The notes: generated by a model from the letters alone, not told the origin. Counted from the stretch's first letter, positions 45,686-55,512 are shown. The stretch is DNA of 64,000 bases from Pseudomonas sp. ICMP22404 (GCF_006227205.1 NZ_VCNG01000004.1:310001-374000); one strand, 5' to 3'. Numbers and translations are program-made.

Positions 45686-45814
45686 GGCGAACTCCTTGAA
45701 CAATTAAAGAAACAAGTGTCGCACAGCCCTTACCCGATGCCTAAGTCGCAGTGCCAAACCCTGGGCAAAAGTGGTTAACTCAACCTACAGACCTCTCAAC
45801 CCGCGAGTCCTGCC

Positions 45815-46012
45815 ATGAGCATCATCAGCATCGAAGCCACCATCAATGCCAAATGGTCGGAGGGCCACAGCTCCTATAGCCCTGGCAGCCCCGAGGAACT
45901 GGCAATCATTGGTATAGAGCTGTTGGTGAAGGAATTGGGCACGGAGGTGGCCCGGAACTTCATCCAGCAAGCATTCGAACGCTACCCGAGCGCCATCGAT
46001 GCCGTGAAGTGA
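45815..46012 (+). CDS. Small conserved protein (65 aa), hypothetical
   Basis: A 65-residue acidic helical protein (SPEELAIIGIELLVKELGTEVARNFIQQAFERYPSAI) with no recognised motif. A weak GAG precedes the ATG. Regular codon use and helical amphipathicity favour a real gene, but it could be a chance frame. Located between the 101-aa gene (divergent) and a REP pair. Confidence 0.45.
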   Translation: MSIISIEATINAKWSEGHSSYSPGSPEELAIIGIELLVKELGTEVARNFIQQAFERYPSAIDAVK

Positions 46013-46028
46013 GGCGACACCAGGAACC

Positions 46029-46116
46029 GGTGGGAGCCGAGCTTGCTCGCGATGGCGGCGGACCAGCCAACATTATTGTCGACTGAAAATCCTATCGCGA
46101 GCGGCTCGCGCCCACG
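46029..46116. repeat. REP pair, diverged
   Basis: GTGGGAGCCGAGCTTGCTCGCGAT (46030-46053) and its imperfect inverse (46094-46116; the second copy reads GCGAGCGGCTCGCGCCCAC). Sequence drift from the other REP pairs suggests an older copy. It lies just beyond the nucleoside-hydrolase gene. Confidence 0.75.
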
Positions 46117-46136
46117 GGTCTTGTGCTTGAGGCGGA

Positions 46137-47165
46137 TTACTTGAGACGCGCCAGACGCTCGGTCAACAGGTCAAAGAAGCCCTGGGCATCGCCGTTTTCC
46201 ACCCAGAATGCATTCTTGGGCGCCTTCAGGCCGTCGTACCAGTCCACGATGGTCTGCCCGAAGGTCGGTCCCTCGCGGCTGTCCACCACGACATTGACCG
46301 AGCGACCGGTGAACAGCTGCGGCTTGAGCAGGTAGGCAATCACCGTCGCGTCATGCACCGGCCCGCCCGACATGCCGTAGTGCTCCATATCGCCCTTGAC
46401 GTATTCGTTGAGGATATCGCCCACCAGCTTGCTGGCATTGTTGTTCACGGCCGCGATCTGCTTGAGGCGAGCTTCACTGGTGAGGATCTTGTGGGTCACG
46501 TCCAGCGGCAGGTAGGTCAGCTTCACACCGCTTTTGGCGACCACCTCGGCGGCCTGCGGGTCGGCGAACAGATTGAATTCGGCCACCGGCGTGATGTTGC
46601 CGCCATTGAAGTGCGCGCCACCCATGACCACCACTTCCTTGATGCCCTGGACGATGTCCGGCTCCTGGATCAGCGCCAGGGCCAGGTTGGTCTGCGGACC
46701 GAGCATGGCAATGGTGATGCTGTGGGGTTTGGCCGTCTTGAGGGTGTCGATCAGGTAGTTGACGGCGTTGCCCTTGGCCAGCCCTTTTTTCGGCTCATGG
46801 ACGGTGACACCCGACAGGCCTTCCTTGCCATGGATGTTTTCCGCGTAGATAGGGGTGCGCATCATCGGCTTCGGCGCTCCGGCGTACACCGGCACGTCTT
46901 CGCGCCCTGCCCATTCCCGGGCCAGACGAGCGTTGCGGGAGGTCTTGTCCAGGCGCACGTTGCCCGCAACGGTGGTCAGCGCACGGATCTGCAATTCTTC
47001 GGGGGATGCCAGGGCAAACAACAAGGCGACCACGTCGTCGGCCCCGGGATCGGTGTCGATGATCAGATCGATTTTTTCCGCCGCCTGGGCGCTCGTAGCG
47101 GTGATCAGTGACAACAGCAGCAGACTCCGGAACAGTTGATGCATTTTCTGAGCATAGCGGTGCAT
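46137..47165 (-). CDS. Periplasmic nucleoside hydrolase
   Basis: Cleaves ribonucleosides to base plus ribose. The N-terminal signal peptide (LLLLSLITATSAQA, cleaved near residue 28) shows export. The family motif DTDPGADDV (about residues 33-41) holds the calcium-binding aspartates, and HDATVIAY (about 270) supplies another. 342 residues. AAGGAG lies 5 nt before the ATG at 47165; the frame extends to 47207 without a site. It is the last gene of the ribose operon, 22 nt after rbsD, so periplasmic nucleosides probably feed ribose to RbsBAC. Confidence 0.88.
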   Translation of the reverse strand: MHRYAQKMHQLFRSLLLLSLITATSAQAAEKIDLIIDTDPGADDVVALLFALASPEELQIRALTTVAGNVRLDKTSRNARLAREWAGREDVPVYAGAPKPMMRTPIYAENIHGKEGLSGVTVHEPKKGLAKGNAVNYLIDTLKTAKPHSITIAMLGPQTNLALALIQEPDIVQGIKEVVVMGGAHFNGGNITPVAEFNLFADPQAAEVVAKSGVKLTYLPLDVTHKILTSEARLKQIAAVNNNASKLVGDILNEYVKGDMEHYGMSGGPVHDATVIAYLLKPQLFTGRSVNVVVDSREGPTFGQTIVDWYDGLKAPKNAFWVENGDAQGFFDLLTERLARLK

Positions 47166-47187
47166 GGTGCACTCCTTGTGCGGGGTT

Positions 47188-47592
47188 TTAGAAGGTGACT
47201 CCAGCAATCAGTACAACGTTGCAGTACGGAGAGCATTCTCCTGTACGAACAATCGCCCGAGCTTGTCGGCTGAGGACCTTGAATTGCTCATGACTGACCA
47301 ACTCCCGTGCCCCCATTGCACCTTCGGCCTGCAACGATTCCAGCGTCGACAGGGCCGAGGGTTGCTTATCGAAGATTTCAGTCGCCAACACATGGCTTTC
47401 CACCTGCATTTCGCTGAGCACCACTTTCAGGGTACTGACGAAATCGGGAATGCCGTGGGTCAGGGCCAGGTCGATTAACTCGACCCCGGGAGGGACCGGC
47501 AGCCCGGCATCACCAATGACCACCTTATCGCCATGACCGAGGGAGGCGATCAGTCGTGAGAGGGCCACATTCAACAAGGGTGTCTTTTTCAT
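47188..47592 (-). CDS. rbsD: D-ribose pyranase RbsD
   Basis: Interconverts beta-pyranose and beta-furanose forms of ribose so that the kinase can use it. 134 residues, with [33 protein letters not shown] (active-site His near residue 20) and the C-terminal [17 protein letters not shown]. The ATG overlaps the rbsK stop as ATGA. Cytoplasmic, ribose operon. Confidence 0.95.
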   Translation of the reverse strand: MKKTPLLNVALSRLIASLGHGDKVVIGDAGLPVPPGVELIDLALTHGIPDFVSTLKVVLSEMQVESHVLATEIFDKQPSALSTLESLQAEGAMGARELVSHEQFKVLSRQARAIVRTGECSPYCNVVLIAGVTF

Positions 47593-48503
47593 GATTGGAA
47601 AGCCTGTACTTCCAGCAATGTGGGGATGGAGGGCTGGGCCCCGACACGGGTGACCGACAGCGCCGCGGCGACCTGACCGAAACGAATCGCCTCGACTTCG
47701 GTTTTTCCATTGGCCAGGGCCGCCGCAAAGCCACCGACAAAGGTATCCCCCGCCGCCGTGGTGTCCACAGCCTTGACCCGCGGCGCCGGGAAGTGTTCGA
47801 AGCTAGAGCCATTGGCGAACATCAGCCCTTGGGCGCCCAGCGTCACGACCACCTTGCCGGCGCCGGCGGCGATCAACTGCGCCGCGGCCGCTTCGGCGGT
47901 TTCCAGGGAGTCCACCGCCAGCCCGCTCAGCATGGCCGCTTCGCTTTCATTGGGAATCAGGTAGTCGACACACGCGTACCAGTCGGCTGGAAGCGCACGG
48001 GAAGCCGGTGCCGGGTTGAGAATGACGATCTTGCCCAGCTCGCGGCCGCGCTTGAGTGCATGGCCGACCGTGGCGTCGGGCACTTCGAGCTGGCAGATGA
48101 TGACATCGGCGTCCTGTAGCGCCTGGTCGAAACCGTCCAGGACCTCAGGCGTGAGGGCACCATTGGCACCCGCGACGATGACAATCGCATTCTGGCTGTT
48201 GTCATCGACCACGATCAGCGCCACGCCGCTGGCCCCCTCCACGACGCTGACCGCCTGGCAATCGATGCCCTCGGCCAGCAGCGCGCCTCGCAACTCCTGG
48301 CCATAGGCATCACTGCCCACGCACCCGACCATGGACACTTGCGCGCCGAGGCGCGCGGCAGCCACCGCCTGGTTGGCGCCCTTGCCCCCCGCAATGGTGG
48401 AGAACGACTCGCCGATCAGCGTTTCACCGCCCCGGGGCAGACGCGGCGCGCGCGTCACCAGGTCCATGTTCAGGCTGCCAATTACCACTACTTTTGCAGA
48501 CAT
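47589..48503 (-). CDS. rbsK: Ribokinase RbsK
   Basis: Phosphorylates D-ribose to ribose 5-phosphate. PfkB family, 304 residues: N-terminal GSLNMDLV, the substrate loop [15 protein letters not shown] (about 38-52), and the C-terminal signature [17 protein letters not shown] with catalytic Asp near 250. It sits 24 nt after rbsR and overlaps rbsD by 4 nt. Confidence 0.97.
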   Translation of the reverse strand: MSAKVVVIGSLNMDLVTRAPRLPRGGETLIGESFSTIAGGKGANQAVAAARLGAQVSMVGCVGSDAYGQELRGALLAEGIDCQAVSVVEGASGVALIVVDDNSQNAIVIVAGANGALTPEVLDGFDQALQDADVIICQLEVPDATVGHALKRGRELGKIVILNPAPASRALPADWYACVDYLIPNESEAAMLSGLAVDSLETAEAAAAQLIAAGAGKVVVTLGAQGLMFANGSSFEHFPAPRVKAVDTTAAGDTFVGGFAAALANGKTEVEAIRFGQVAAALSVTRVGAQPSIPTLLEVQAFQS

Positions 48504-48526
48504 ACGTCACTACTCATCCATTCGGT

Positions 48527-49546
48527 TCAGCGGTACTGGGCGAATGCGCCGGACAGCGGCGCAGTCGACTCTCGCAAGACAATGCTGGGCGTCACGATCC
48601 GTTGATCAGTGGCAAGCCCGGGCGTGGCGATCCGCCGCAACAACACTTCCGCCGCCATTTCGCCAAGTTGCAGGATCGATTGCCCCACCGTGGTCAGCGC
48701 CGGATAGACATAGCGGCTCATCTGGATATCGTCGAAACCGATGACCGACAGTTCGCTGGGCACCCGCACATTGCGCTCGGCGGCGGCTCGCAGCACACCG
48801 ATGCCAATCATGTCGTTGGCCGCAAAAATCGCGCTGGGTGGCTGGCGTTCAAGCAACTCGGCTGCGGCGCGGTAACCGCCCGTGCTGGTGAAATCGCTTT
48901 CGAGCATACGCTCGACGGGCAGTTCGATCCCCGCCTCTTTCAGCGCACGGCAGTAACCGGCCAGGCGCATCTGCGCCACGCTGGTGTCCGCCGGCCCGCC
49001 GATAAAGGCGATATCGTGGTGCCCCAACTCCAGCAGGTGCCGGGTCGCCAGGTACGCGCCATATTCGTGATCGATGCGCACCAGGTCCGCATCGACGCCG
49101 TCCAGCCCACGGTCGACGATGACCATGGGCGTGCGCACGCCGGCCAGTCCCTGAGCCAGGCCGGCGTCGCCACCGGCGGAAGCGACGATCAGGCCATCAA
49201 TGCGTTTTTCCAGCAGCACCCGCAGGTAACTGCGCTGCTTGTCCGGGTTGTCGTCGGAGTTGCACAGGATCACGCAATAACCGTTGCGCTCGCAGTAATC
49301 CTCGATCCCCCGGGCCAGTTCGGCAAAGTAAGGGTTGAGGCTGTTGGGCACCAGCAGGCCAATGGTCGCCGTGGTCTTGGCCTTGAGGGAACGGGCTACC
49401 GCGCTGGGAACATAGTCGAGGCGCTTGATCGCCGCCTCGACCTTGAGCCGCACCTCTTCGCTGACCGGCCGGGTCTTGTTTACGACATGGGACACCGTCG
49501 TATAGGAAATCCCCGCGAGCGCCGCTACATCCTTGATCGTCGCCAT
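48527..49546 (-). CDS. rbsR: Ribose operon repressor RbsR (LacI family)
   Basis: A LacI/GalR regulator of 339 residues. The N-terminal HTH (ATIKDVAALAGISYTTVSHVVN, about 2-23) with hinge helix PSAVARSLK, then a periplasmic-binding-protein-like core with ribose as likely ligand. It lies within the operon it should control, 3 nt after rbsC. Its probable operator is the palindrome in front of rbsB (53144-53157). Confidence 0.93.
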   Translation of the reverse strand: MATIKDVAALAGISYTTVSHVVNKTRPVSEEVRLKVEAAIKRLDYVPSAVARSLKAKTTATIGLLVPNSLNPYFAELARGIEDYCERNGYCVILCNSDDNPDKQRSYLRVLLEKRIDGLIVASAGGDAGLAQGLAGVRTPMVIVDRGLDGVDADLVRIDHEYGAYLATRHLLELGHHDIAFIGGPADTSVAQMRLAGYCRALKEAGIELPVERMLESDFTSTGGYRAAAELLERQPPSAIFAANDMIGIGVLRAAAERNVRVPSELSVIGFDDIQMSRYVYPALTTVGQSILQLGEMAAEVLLRRIATPGLATDQRIVTPSIVLRESTAPLSGAFAQYR

Positions 49547-49549
49547 GGC

Positions 49550-50527
49550 TCAGGACCGCCGGCTGGCGCGTTGGCTGCGGTAGGTGTCCAGCACCACCGC
49601 GACCACGATCACCGCACCGGTAATGATGCGCTTGGTCGGCTCGGTCGCGCCGATCTGCGCCAGGCCCGCCGCCAGCACGGAGATGATCAACACGCCAAAG
49701 AAGGTACTGATGACCGAACCGCGCCCGCCCATCAGACTGGTACCACCGATCACCACGGCGGCAATGACCTGCAGCTCGAGCCCGGAACCCGCATTCGGGT
49801 CCGCTGCCTCCAGACGGGAAATCTGGAACAGCGCCGCCACACCGGCCAGCAAGCCCATCAGGCTGAATACCAGGATCTTGTAAGGCTTCGGATTGATACC
49901 GGCCAGGCGCACCGCTTCTTCGTTGGTGCCGATGCCGATCAGGTAGCGACCGAACACCGTACGGGTCAGAACGGCCTGGGCAATGAAGATCACCAGCAAG
50001 GCAATGATGAAGGACGGTGAAATACCGAACGCAATCGGGTTGGACAACCAGGCGAAGGAGTCGCCGATATAAGCCGTCCGGGACCCGGTCATCTGGTACG
50101 CGAGGCCGCGGGCCATCTCCAGCACGCCCAGGGAGACGATGAACGATGGAATCCGCCAGGCCACGGTAATCGAACCGGTGACGGTCCCCGCCAGCGCCGC
50201 CACGGCCATGCCCAGCAAGGCCGAGGGCCAGACGCTCCAGCCCCAACCGAGCACGGCGACGCTGACCGTCGAGGCCGCCAGCGCCAGCACCGAGCCCACC
50301 GACAGGTCGATGCCGCCGATGATCAGGATGAACGTCATGCCGACCGCCAGCACCATGAGGTCGGGAATCTGGTTCGCCAGGGTGCTGAACGTGTCATAGG
50401 AAAGGAAGTGGCTGCTCAGGACCGAGAACAGCGCGACCATGGCCAGCAGCGCGCCGGCCAGGCCCAGGTAGGTGCCGAGGCCATAGAAGTTGCCACTCGG
50501 CTTGCTGACGGCAGATGCGGTTTTCAT
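49550..50527 (-). CDS. rbsC: Ribose ABC transporter permease RbsC
   Basis: Integral membrane permease of 325 residues with many hydrophobic spans and the family motif GGIDLSVGSVLALAA (about 75-90). A second motif GGTSLMGGRGS is near 262-272. The ATG overlaps the rbsA stop as ATGA. It forms the membrane channel with RbsA and receives ribose from RbsB. Confidence 0.96.
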   Translation of the reverse strand: MKTASAVSKPSGNFYGLGTYLGLAGALLAMVALFSVLSSHFLSYDTFSTLANQIPDLMVLAVGMTFILIIGGIDLSVGSVLALAASTVSVAVLGWGWSVWPSALLGMAVAALAGTVTGSITVAWRIPSFIVSLGVLEMARGLAYQMTGSRTAYIGDSFAWLSNPIAFGISPSFIIALLVIFIAQAVLTRTVFGRYLIGIGTNEEAVRLAGINPKPYKILVFSLMGLLAGVAALFQISRLEAADPNAGSGLELQVIAAVVIGGTSLMGGRGSVISTFFGVLIISVLAAGLAQIGATEPTKRIITGAVIVVAVVLDTYRSQRASRRS

Positions 50528-52077
50528 GAAAATTCCCTAGGCGCCGCTTCGTTGAGCAACGCGTCACGTTTCTGGTAGCCGGCGAATGCGGCGGCAAGCA
50601 AGTCATCCTGGGTCCAGCTGTCGCGCTCGAAGGTGTCGATCAGGCGTCCGGCGGACAGCACGCCGATCCGGTCACAGATCAGCATCAGCTCCCGCAGATC
50701 GCTGGACACCACGACCAGCGCCTTGCCCTGGCGGGTCAATTCGCCAAGCAACGCATAGATGTCGAATTTCGCGCCGACGTCGATACCACGGGTGGGTTCG
50801 TCGAACAACAGCACCGAACAATCGCGTTCGAGCCAGCGACCGATCACCACCTTTTGCTGATTGCCACCCGACAATTCAGACACCAGCTGTGTCGGGCTGG
50901 AACTGCGGATGCGCATGGCATCGATCTGCCGCCGGGCCAGGGACAGTTCGTCGCTGCCGTTGACGATACCGGCACTGGAAATCTCCGGCATGTTACCCAA
51001 GGCGATGTTGGCGGCAATGGATTGGGTCAACAACAAGCCCTCGCCCTTGCGGTCCTCGGTGATCAAGGCAATGCCATGGGCCACCGCATCGGCCGGCGAG
51101 CGGATATTGGCGACGGTGGCCGGTGAACCCAACGCCACGGTCCCGCTGTCGGCCGCATCGGCGCCGAAGATCAGCCGCAGCAGTTCGGTACGCCCTGCCC
51201 CGATCAGGCCGGAGATGCCGAATATCTCGCCACTGCGGACTTCGAAGGACACATCGCGAACCTTGTCGGAGCGACTCAGGCCCTTGACGGTCAGTGCCGG
51301 CGCGCCGATCTGCCGCGGACCCAGGTCGATGTGCTCGCCCAGCTCCCGACCGACCATCAGCGTCACCAACTGCTCGCTGTTGTAATTGGCCATCGGCTCG
51401 ACGCAGACCAGATTACCGTCGCGCAGCACCGCAATGCGCTGGGCGACCCGTGCCAGCTCTTCGAGGCGATGGGAAATATAAATGATCGAAACGCCCCGAG
51501 CCTGCAGGCGGGTGATCTGTTCGAACAGCATCTCGACCTCCCGCGCCGTCAGCATGGCGGTCGGCTCGTCGAGAATCAGCACATGGCAATCGCCAATCAG
51601 GTTGCGGGCGATCTCGACCATCTGCTGGTGACCGATGCCCAGCTCGCCGACCAGGGTGTCGGGATCGATTGCATCGAGCCCTACCTGCGCCATGGCTGTC
51701 ATCGCGGCCTTGCGCAACTGCTTGCGGCTGATCCAGCCGGCACGACTGGGCAGGTTGTCGAGGAACAGGTTCTCAGCCACGGACAGGGTCGGCAGCAGGT
51801 TGAGTTCCTGCATGACCATCCGCACGCCCAGCTCTTCGGCCTGGGTACGGCTGCCGGGGCGATAATCCTGTCCCTGGAATTGCATCTGCCCGGTCGTCGG
51901 TGTCACCAACCCACCGATGATCTTGGACAGGGTACTTTTACCGGCGCCATTTTCACCGGTCAGTGCCAATACCTCACCACGCATCAACGTCAGGTCGATG
52001 TCGGTCAGTACTGGCTGGGCATAGGTTTTACCGATGCCACTGACAGTCAGGACAGCGTTCGGGTCGGAAACGGACAT
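50524..52077 (-). CDS. rbsA: Ribose ABC transporter ATP-binding protein RbsA
   Basis: Two fused ABC ATPase domains (517 residues). The first has Walker A GENGAGKST at about 37-45, a signature-like LGIGHQQMVEIARNL and Walker B HVLILDEPTAML. The second has a divergent P-loop (GLIGAGRTELLRL), LSGGNQQKVVIGRWL and SVLLFDEPTRGID. This is the double-domain type of sugar importers. GGAGAG lies 6 nt before the ATG. It is 56 nt after rbsB. Confidence 0.97.
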   Translation of the reverse strand: MSVSDPNAVLTVSGIGKTYAQPVLTDIDLTLMRGEVLALTGENGAGKSTLSKIIGGLVTPTTGQMQFQGQDYRPGSRTQAEELGVRMVMQELNLLPTLSVAENLFLDNLPSRAGWISRKQLRKAAMTAMAQVGLDAIDPDTLVGELGIGHQQMVEIARNLIGDCHVLILDEPTAMLTAREVEMLFEQITRLQARGVSIIYISHRLEELARVAQRIAVLRDGNLVCVEPMANYNSEQLVTLMVGRELGEHIDLGPRQIGAPALTVKGLSRSDKVRDVSFEVRSGEIFGISGLIGAGRTELLRLIFGADAADSGTVALGSPATVANIRSPADAVAHGIALITEDRKGEGLLLTQSIAANIALGNMPEISSAGIVNGSDELSLARRQIDAMRIRSSSPTQLVSELSGGNQQKVVIGRWLERDCSVLLFDEPTRGIDVGAKFDIYALLGELTRQGKALVVVSSDLRELMLICDRIGVLSAGRLIDTFERDSWTQDDLLAAAFAGYQKRDALLNEAAPREFS

Positions 52078-52133
52078 AAAGACTCTCCATGTGCTCGCCC
52101 GAATGGGCGAGCACCACTACATCGCCAGGACGA

Positions 52134-53090
52134 TTACTTCGTAACCAGCTCGACCGGCGTTTCGATCACACCGTTGGCACCGCTGTCGACTTTCTCGCCC
52201 TTGAGGATCTTAAGGGCCGTCTCGATACCGAAGACCGCCTGCTTGGCGGCAAACTGGTCGGCGGTCGCCAGGACACGACCGTCCTTGAGCATGGGTTTGA
52301 TGGCGTTGATGTTATCGTAACCGACCACCTGCACCTTGCCTGCCTTGCCGGCGGCACGCACCGCGGACACTGCGCCCACCGCCATGCTGTCGTTACCGGC
52401 CAGCAACGCCTTGATGTTCGGGTATTCGCTGAGCATCGACGCGGCCACCTGGTTGCCCTTGTTGATTTCCCAGTCGCCCGATTGCAGGGAAACGACCTTG
52501 ACCTGCGCCGCCTCCATTGCATCCTTGAAGCCTGCGGTCCGCGCCTGGGCGTTGGTGGTGGTGGACACACCTTCGATGATGCCGACCTCGTCACCGGCCT
52601 TGAGCTGCTTGGCGAGGTATTCACCGACCAGGCGCGCCCCCTTGCGGTTGTCGGGGCCTACGAACGGCACGTTGATGTTCTTGCTCTTGACCACGGCGGG
52701 GTCGAGTTGGTTGTCGATGTTGATCACCGTGATACCGGCGTCGACGGCTTTCTTGATCACCGGCACCATGGCCTTGGAATCGGCGGGCGCGATGATGAGG
52801 GCGTCGACCTTGGACACGATCATCTGCTCGACGATGCGGATCTGGTTGGCTGTGTCGGTTTCATCCTTGATCCCGTTGGAGATCAGGTCGAAATCGGCGG
52901 AGTGTTCCTTCTGATAGGCCTTGGCGCCGTCTTCCATGGTCAGGAAGAATTCGTTGGCCAGGGATTTCATGACCAGGGCGACCTTGGGTTTTTCGGCGGT
53001 CTGGGCGAATGCCGAGGAGAACGGCAACGCAGTGGATGCGGCCGCGAGCATGGCGACAGCGAGAAGGCGTCCAGCGAATGGCAACTTCAT
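52134..53090 (-). CDS. rbsB: Ribose-binding periplasmic protein RbsB
   Basis: Periplasmic substrate-binding protein of the ribose importer (318 residues). A signal peptide (about 1-29) ends in SSAFA. The mature part follows the type-I sugar-binding fold with KSLANEFFLTMEDGAKAYQ, PADSKAMVPVI and GNDSMAVGA. First gene of the operon; GGAG lies 7 nt before the ATG, and the RbsR-type palindrome lies 54 nt upstream of the start. Confidence 0.95.
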   Translation of the reverse strand: MKLPFAGRLLAVAMLAAASTALPFSSAFAQTAEKPKVALVMKSLANEFFLTMEDGAKAYQKEHSADFDLISNGIKDETDTANQIRIVEQMIVSKVDALIIAPADSKAMVPVIKKAVDAGITVINIDNQLDPAVVKSKNINVPFVGPDNRKGARLVGEYLAKQLKAGDEVGIIEGVSTTTNAQARTAGFKDAMEAAQVKVVSLQSGDWEINKGNQVAASMLSEYPNIKALLAGNDSMAVGAVSAVRAAGKAGKVQVVGYDNINAIKPMLKDGRVLATADQFAAKQAVFGIETALKILKGEKVDSGANGVIETPVELVTK

Positions 53091-53143
53091 GGGTTCACTC
53101 CGATCTTATGATTATTGTGAGCAAATCAGTGCACGGAACGCCG

Positions 53144-53157
53144 CGCAAACGTTTGCG
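53144..53157. promoter_or_regulatory. Probable RbsR operator
   Basis: CGCAAACGTTTGCG is a perfect 14-bp palindrome with the central CG of LacI-family operators. It lies upstream of rbsB, the first gene of an operon encoding its own LacI-type regulator. Direct binding is inferred. The 272-nt interval from here to the DUF1654 gene holds no other supported gene. Confidence 0.75.
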
Positions 53158-53429
53158 TGAAGTGAACTATGGTAAGGCTTTGGGGATTTGTCAACGTTGC
53201 GGTTGCGTTCACAGGGTCTAGTGATCACGCCACCGCTTCGAACCCATCGAGCTGGACAGCGTACCTGAAGTTACCGCTGTCAGCTTTTCAGTCTTAGCGA
53301 TAAATAATCATTTTTTCCCACACCAAAACGTCAAAAGCGCTGTCAGACGATTTTCTTGAATTTTAAGCAGTTGCGTAAATGCCTACGGTTAAATACTGTA
53401 TGCACGTACAGCTTAATAAGGATAATCCT

Positions 53430-53678
53430 GTGGCCACGCCCTCCGCTGCAACTACCCCCTTAGATTCCTATACAAAACTCGGCCTGCGGGTCTCGAAAAT
53501 CATCAACGCCCCCACCGCACAAAAAGCCAAGGCAGCCCTGATCTTTCGCCTTCCCGACGAACCCATGGAGGAATGGGAGCGCCTGCTGGAAGAAATCGAC
53601 GAGAACGACAACGTGACCCTCGCCTATCGCGACGATGGTGGTGTGCAGGTTTTCTGGGTTGTGCCGAAGGAAGATTGA
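53430..53678 (+). CDS. DUF1654 family protein
   Basis: An 82-residue protein largely restricted to Pseudomonas. The signature is clear: DSYTKLGLRVSKIINAPTAQKAKAALI (about 12-38), DEPMEEWERLLEEI, ENDNVTLAYRDDGGVQVFW. No biochemical function is established; related genes are found near prophages and DNA-repair islands. GTG 53430 is preferred because AAGGA lies 7 nt upstream; the ATG at 53379 lacks a site. It ends 5 nt before the nuclease gene. Confidence 0.78.
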   Translation: MATPSAATTPLDSYTKLGLRVSKIINAPTAQKAKAALIFRLPDEPMEEWERLLEEIDENDNVTLAYRDDGGVQVFWVVPKED

Positions 53679-53683
53679 GTCCG

Positions 53684-54373
53684 ATGAAAGTCCGCTGTGT
53701 TGCTTTACTGCTTGTGCTCATCGCCACAGGCGCCCAGGCCGGGGCCCCTCGTACCTTCAACGAAGCCAAGAAAGTCGCCTGGAAACTCTACGCCCCGCAA
53801 TCCACCGAGTTCTATTGCGGCTGCAAGTACACCGGCAATCGCGTCAACCTGGCGGCTTGCGGTTATGTACCGCGCAAGAACGCCAGTCGCGCCGCCCGTA
53901 TCGAATGGGAACATATCGTTCCGGCGTGGCAGATCGGTCATCAGCGCCAGTGCTGGCAACAAGGCGGGCGCAAGAACTGCACCCGCTACGACCCGGTCTA
54001 TCAACGGGCCGAAGCCGATCTTCACAACCTGGTGCCCAGCATCGGGGAAGTGAACGGTGATCGGAACAACTTCAGCTTCGGCTGGCTGCCGGTGCAAAAG
54101 GGCCAATACGGCTCATGCCTGACCCAGGTGGATTTCAAGGCGAAGAAAGTCATGCCACGGCCGTCCATACGAGGAATGATCGCCCGAACGTATTTCTACA
54201 TGAGCAAGCAATATGGCCTGCAACTGTCGAAACAGGATCGGCGCCTGTACGAAGCCTGGGACAAGACCTACCCGGTGGAAAGCTGGGAACGCCAACGCAA
54301 CCAGAGCGTGGCCTGCGTCATGGGGCGTGGTAACGAGTTCGTGGGCCCGGTGGACCTGAAAGCCTGCGGCTGA
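53684..54373 (+). CDS. endA: EndA-type endonuclease I, secreted
   Basis: A 229-residue periplasmic or secreted nuclease of the endonuclease I family, degrading DNA non-specifically. A signal peptide (residues about 1-19) ends in GAQA. The active-site region RIEWEHIVPAW (about 72-82, His as base), ADLHNLVPSIGEVNGDRNNF with the metal-binding Asn, and conserved cysteines for disulfides are visible. It follows the DUF1654 gene by 5 nt. E. coli EndA is 235 aa, so length fits. Confidence 0.9.
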   Translation: MKVRCVALLLVLIATGAQAGAPRTFNEAKKVAWKLYAPQSTEFYCGCKYTGNRVNLAACGYVPRKNASRAARIEWEHIVPAWQIGHQRQCWQQGGRKNCTRYDPVYQRAEADLHNLVPSIGEVNGDRNNFSFGWLPVQKGQYGSCLTQVDFKAKKVMPRPSIRGMIARTYFYMSKQYGLQLSKQDRRLYEAWDKTYPVESWERQRNQSVACVMGRGNEFVGPVDLKACG

Positions 54374-54400
54374 CCTGTATTTGTGAACAGCACAAAGCAA

Positions 54401-54491
54401 CTGTGGGAGCGAGCCTGCTCGCGATAGCGGTATGTCAGTCACTTCAGCATCGACTGATTCACCGCTATCGCGAGCAGGCTCGCTCCCACAG
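54401..54491. repeat. REP pair, perfect inverted repeat
   Basis: Two 31-nt arms (54401-54431 and 54461-54491) are exact reverse complements, with core GAGCCTGCTCGCGATAGCGG and a 29-nt spacer. It lies downstream of endA and ends 16 nt before the SPOR-lipoprotein stop codon, so it falls between two convergent genes. Confidence 0.9.
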
Positions 54492-54506
54492 GTTTGTTCT
54501 ATCCGA

Positions 54507-54872
54507 TCATTGAGCCGTCGGGAAATCCACCACCTGCGTCTCGATGTTACGCTTCTTGGCCCGAACCAGAGCTGCAGTGACCTGCTCATGCTTGGCCTCG
54601 GCCTCGGCCTTGGAGCTGAACGGTCCGACCAGGACCCGCTCCTTGCCATTTTCCCTGACCACGCTCGACATGAAGCTATGCTCGATCAGCCATCCGGTCA
54701 GGTCGCTGATAGCCTGCGGCGTCTCGCCCCGAACCTCGACCCCCCATTGCGGCGCAGCAGCGACTGCCGGTGCGGAAGACGCGAATGGCTTCGGCTTCGG
54801 TGCTTCGACCTCACGCCCCTCACCGCATCCCGCCAGCATCAACACCGCGATAACCCAAGCCAATTTGCGCAC
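54507..54872 (-). CDS. SPOR-domain lipoprotein
   Basis: A predicted lipoprotein of 121 residues with lipobox LAGC (C16 counting from the GTG), a proline/alanine linker, and a C-terminal SPOR-like domain (about 45-121: WGVEVRGETPQAISDLTGWLIEHSFMSSVV, VLVGPFSSKAEAEAKHEQV). SPOR domains bind denuded peptidoglycan at division sites. GTG 54872 is preferred, with GAGGAAA upstream; an ATG at 54893 has none. Function beyond that is unknown. Confidence 0.72.
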   Translation of the reverse strand: MRKLAWVIAVLMLAGCGEGREVEAPKPKPFASSAPAVAAAPQWGVEVRGETPQAISDLTGWLIEHSFMSSVVRENGKERVLVGPFSSKAEAEAKHEQVTAALVRAKKRNIETQVVDFPTAQ

Positions 54873-55120
54873 AACGTTTCCTCTGGAAGACATGAGGGAA
54901 AGATTTTAGCACTCACATCCACCAAGAACCCCGCAAACAGTACGCAAAACACGAGAATCCTGCCCGGTCTCTCTGTATAGTCGCACCCTGGGAATTAATG
55001 CTGCATCTGCACGTCAGAAAGAGGCACCCACATTGTGCCACTTAGCACTAATCTATAAGCAGTACCGACATCTGCACTGTCTGAATCAGGTGCCCTAATA
55101 AAGTAATCAAGGAGAACACC

Positions 55121-55315
55121 ATGCTGATACTCACCCGCAAAGTCGGTGAAAGCATAAACATTGGTGACGACATCACGATCACCATTCTGGGCGTTAGCGG
55201 CCAACAGGTCCGTATCGGCATCAATGCCCCGAAAAACGTCGCCGTGCATCGCGAAGAGATCTATCAGCGCATTCAGGCGGGCCTCACTGCCCCCGACAAG
55301 CCGCAAACTCCCTGA
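55121..55315 (+). CDS. rsmE: RsmE, CsrA-family translational regulator
   Basis: A 64-residue RNA-binding dimer that represses translation at GGA-containing ribosome-binding sites in the Gac/Rsm cascade. The sequence matches RsmE rather than Rsm[45 protein letters not shown] and the longer TAPDKPQTP tail. The R44-region and the N-terminal strand for RNA contact are intact. AAGGAGA before the ATG contains the ANGGA motif bound by CsrA proteins, so autorepression is likely (inference). Confidence 0.95.
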   Translation: MLILTRKVGESINIGDDITITILGVSGQQVRIGINAPKNVAVHREEIYQRIQAGLTAPDKPQTP

Positions 55316-55512
55316 GCCTTGCAGCAGTCCGTAGCCAGCCCGTTTGCATCATCGCATTGGCTGGCTAAAGATTCGGGCCGTCCGTGCCTCCCCCCGCGTC
55401 ACCCCGCCCCTGCTTCTGCGTCCACCCCGTGACACCGATATTAATGCCATGACTCGTAGCATGGCTGTCGGACGTTTCGTTTTAATGGTGATGAAGCGGG
55501 TGTTCGTGCCAG

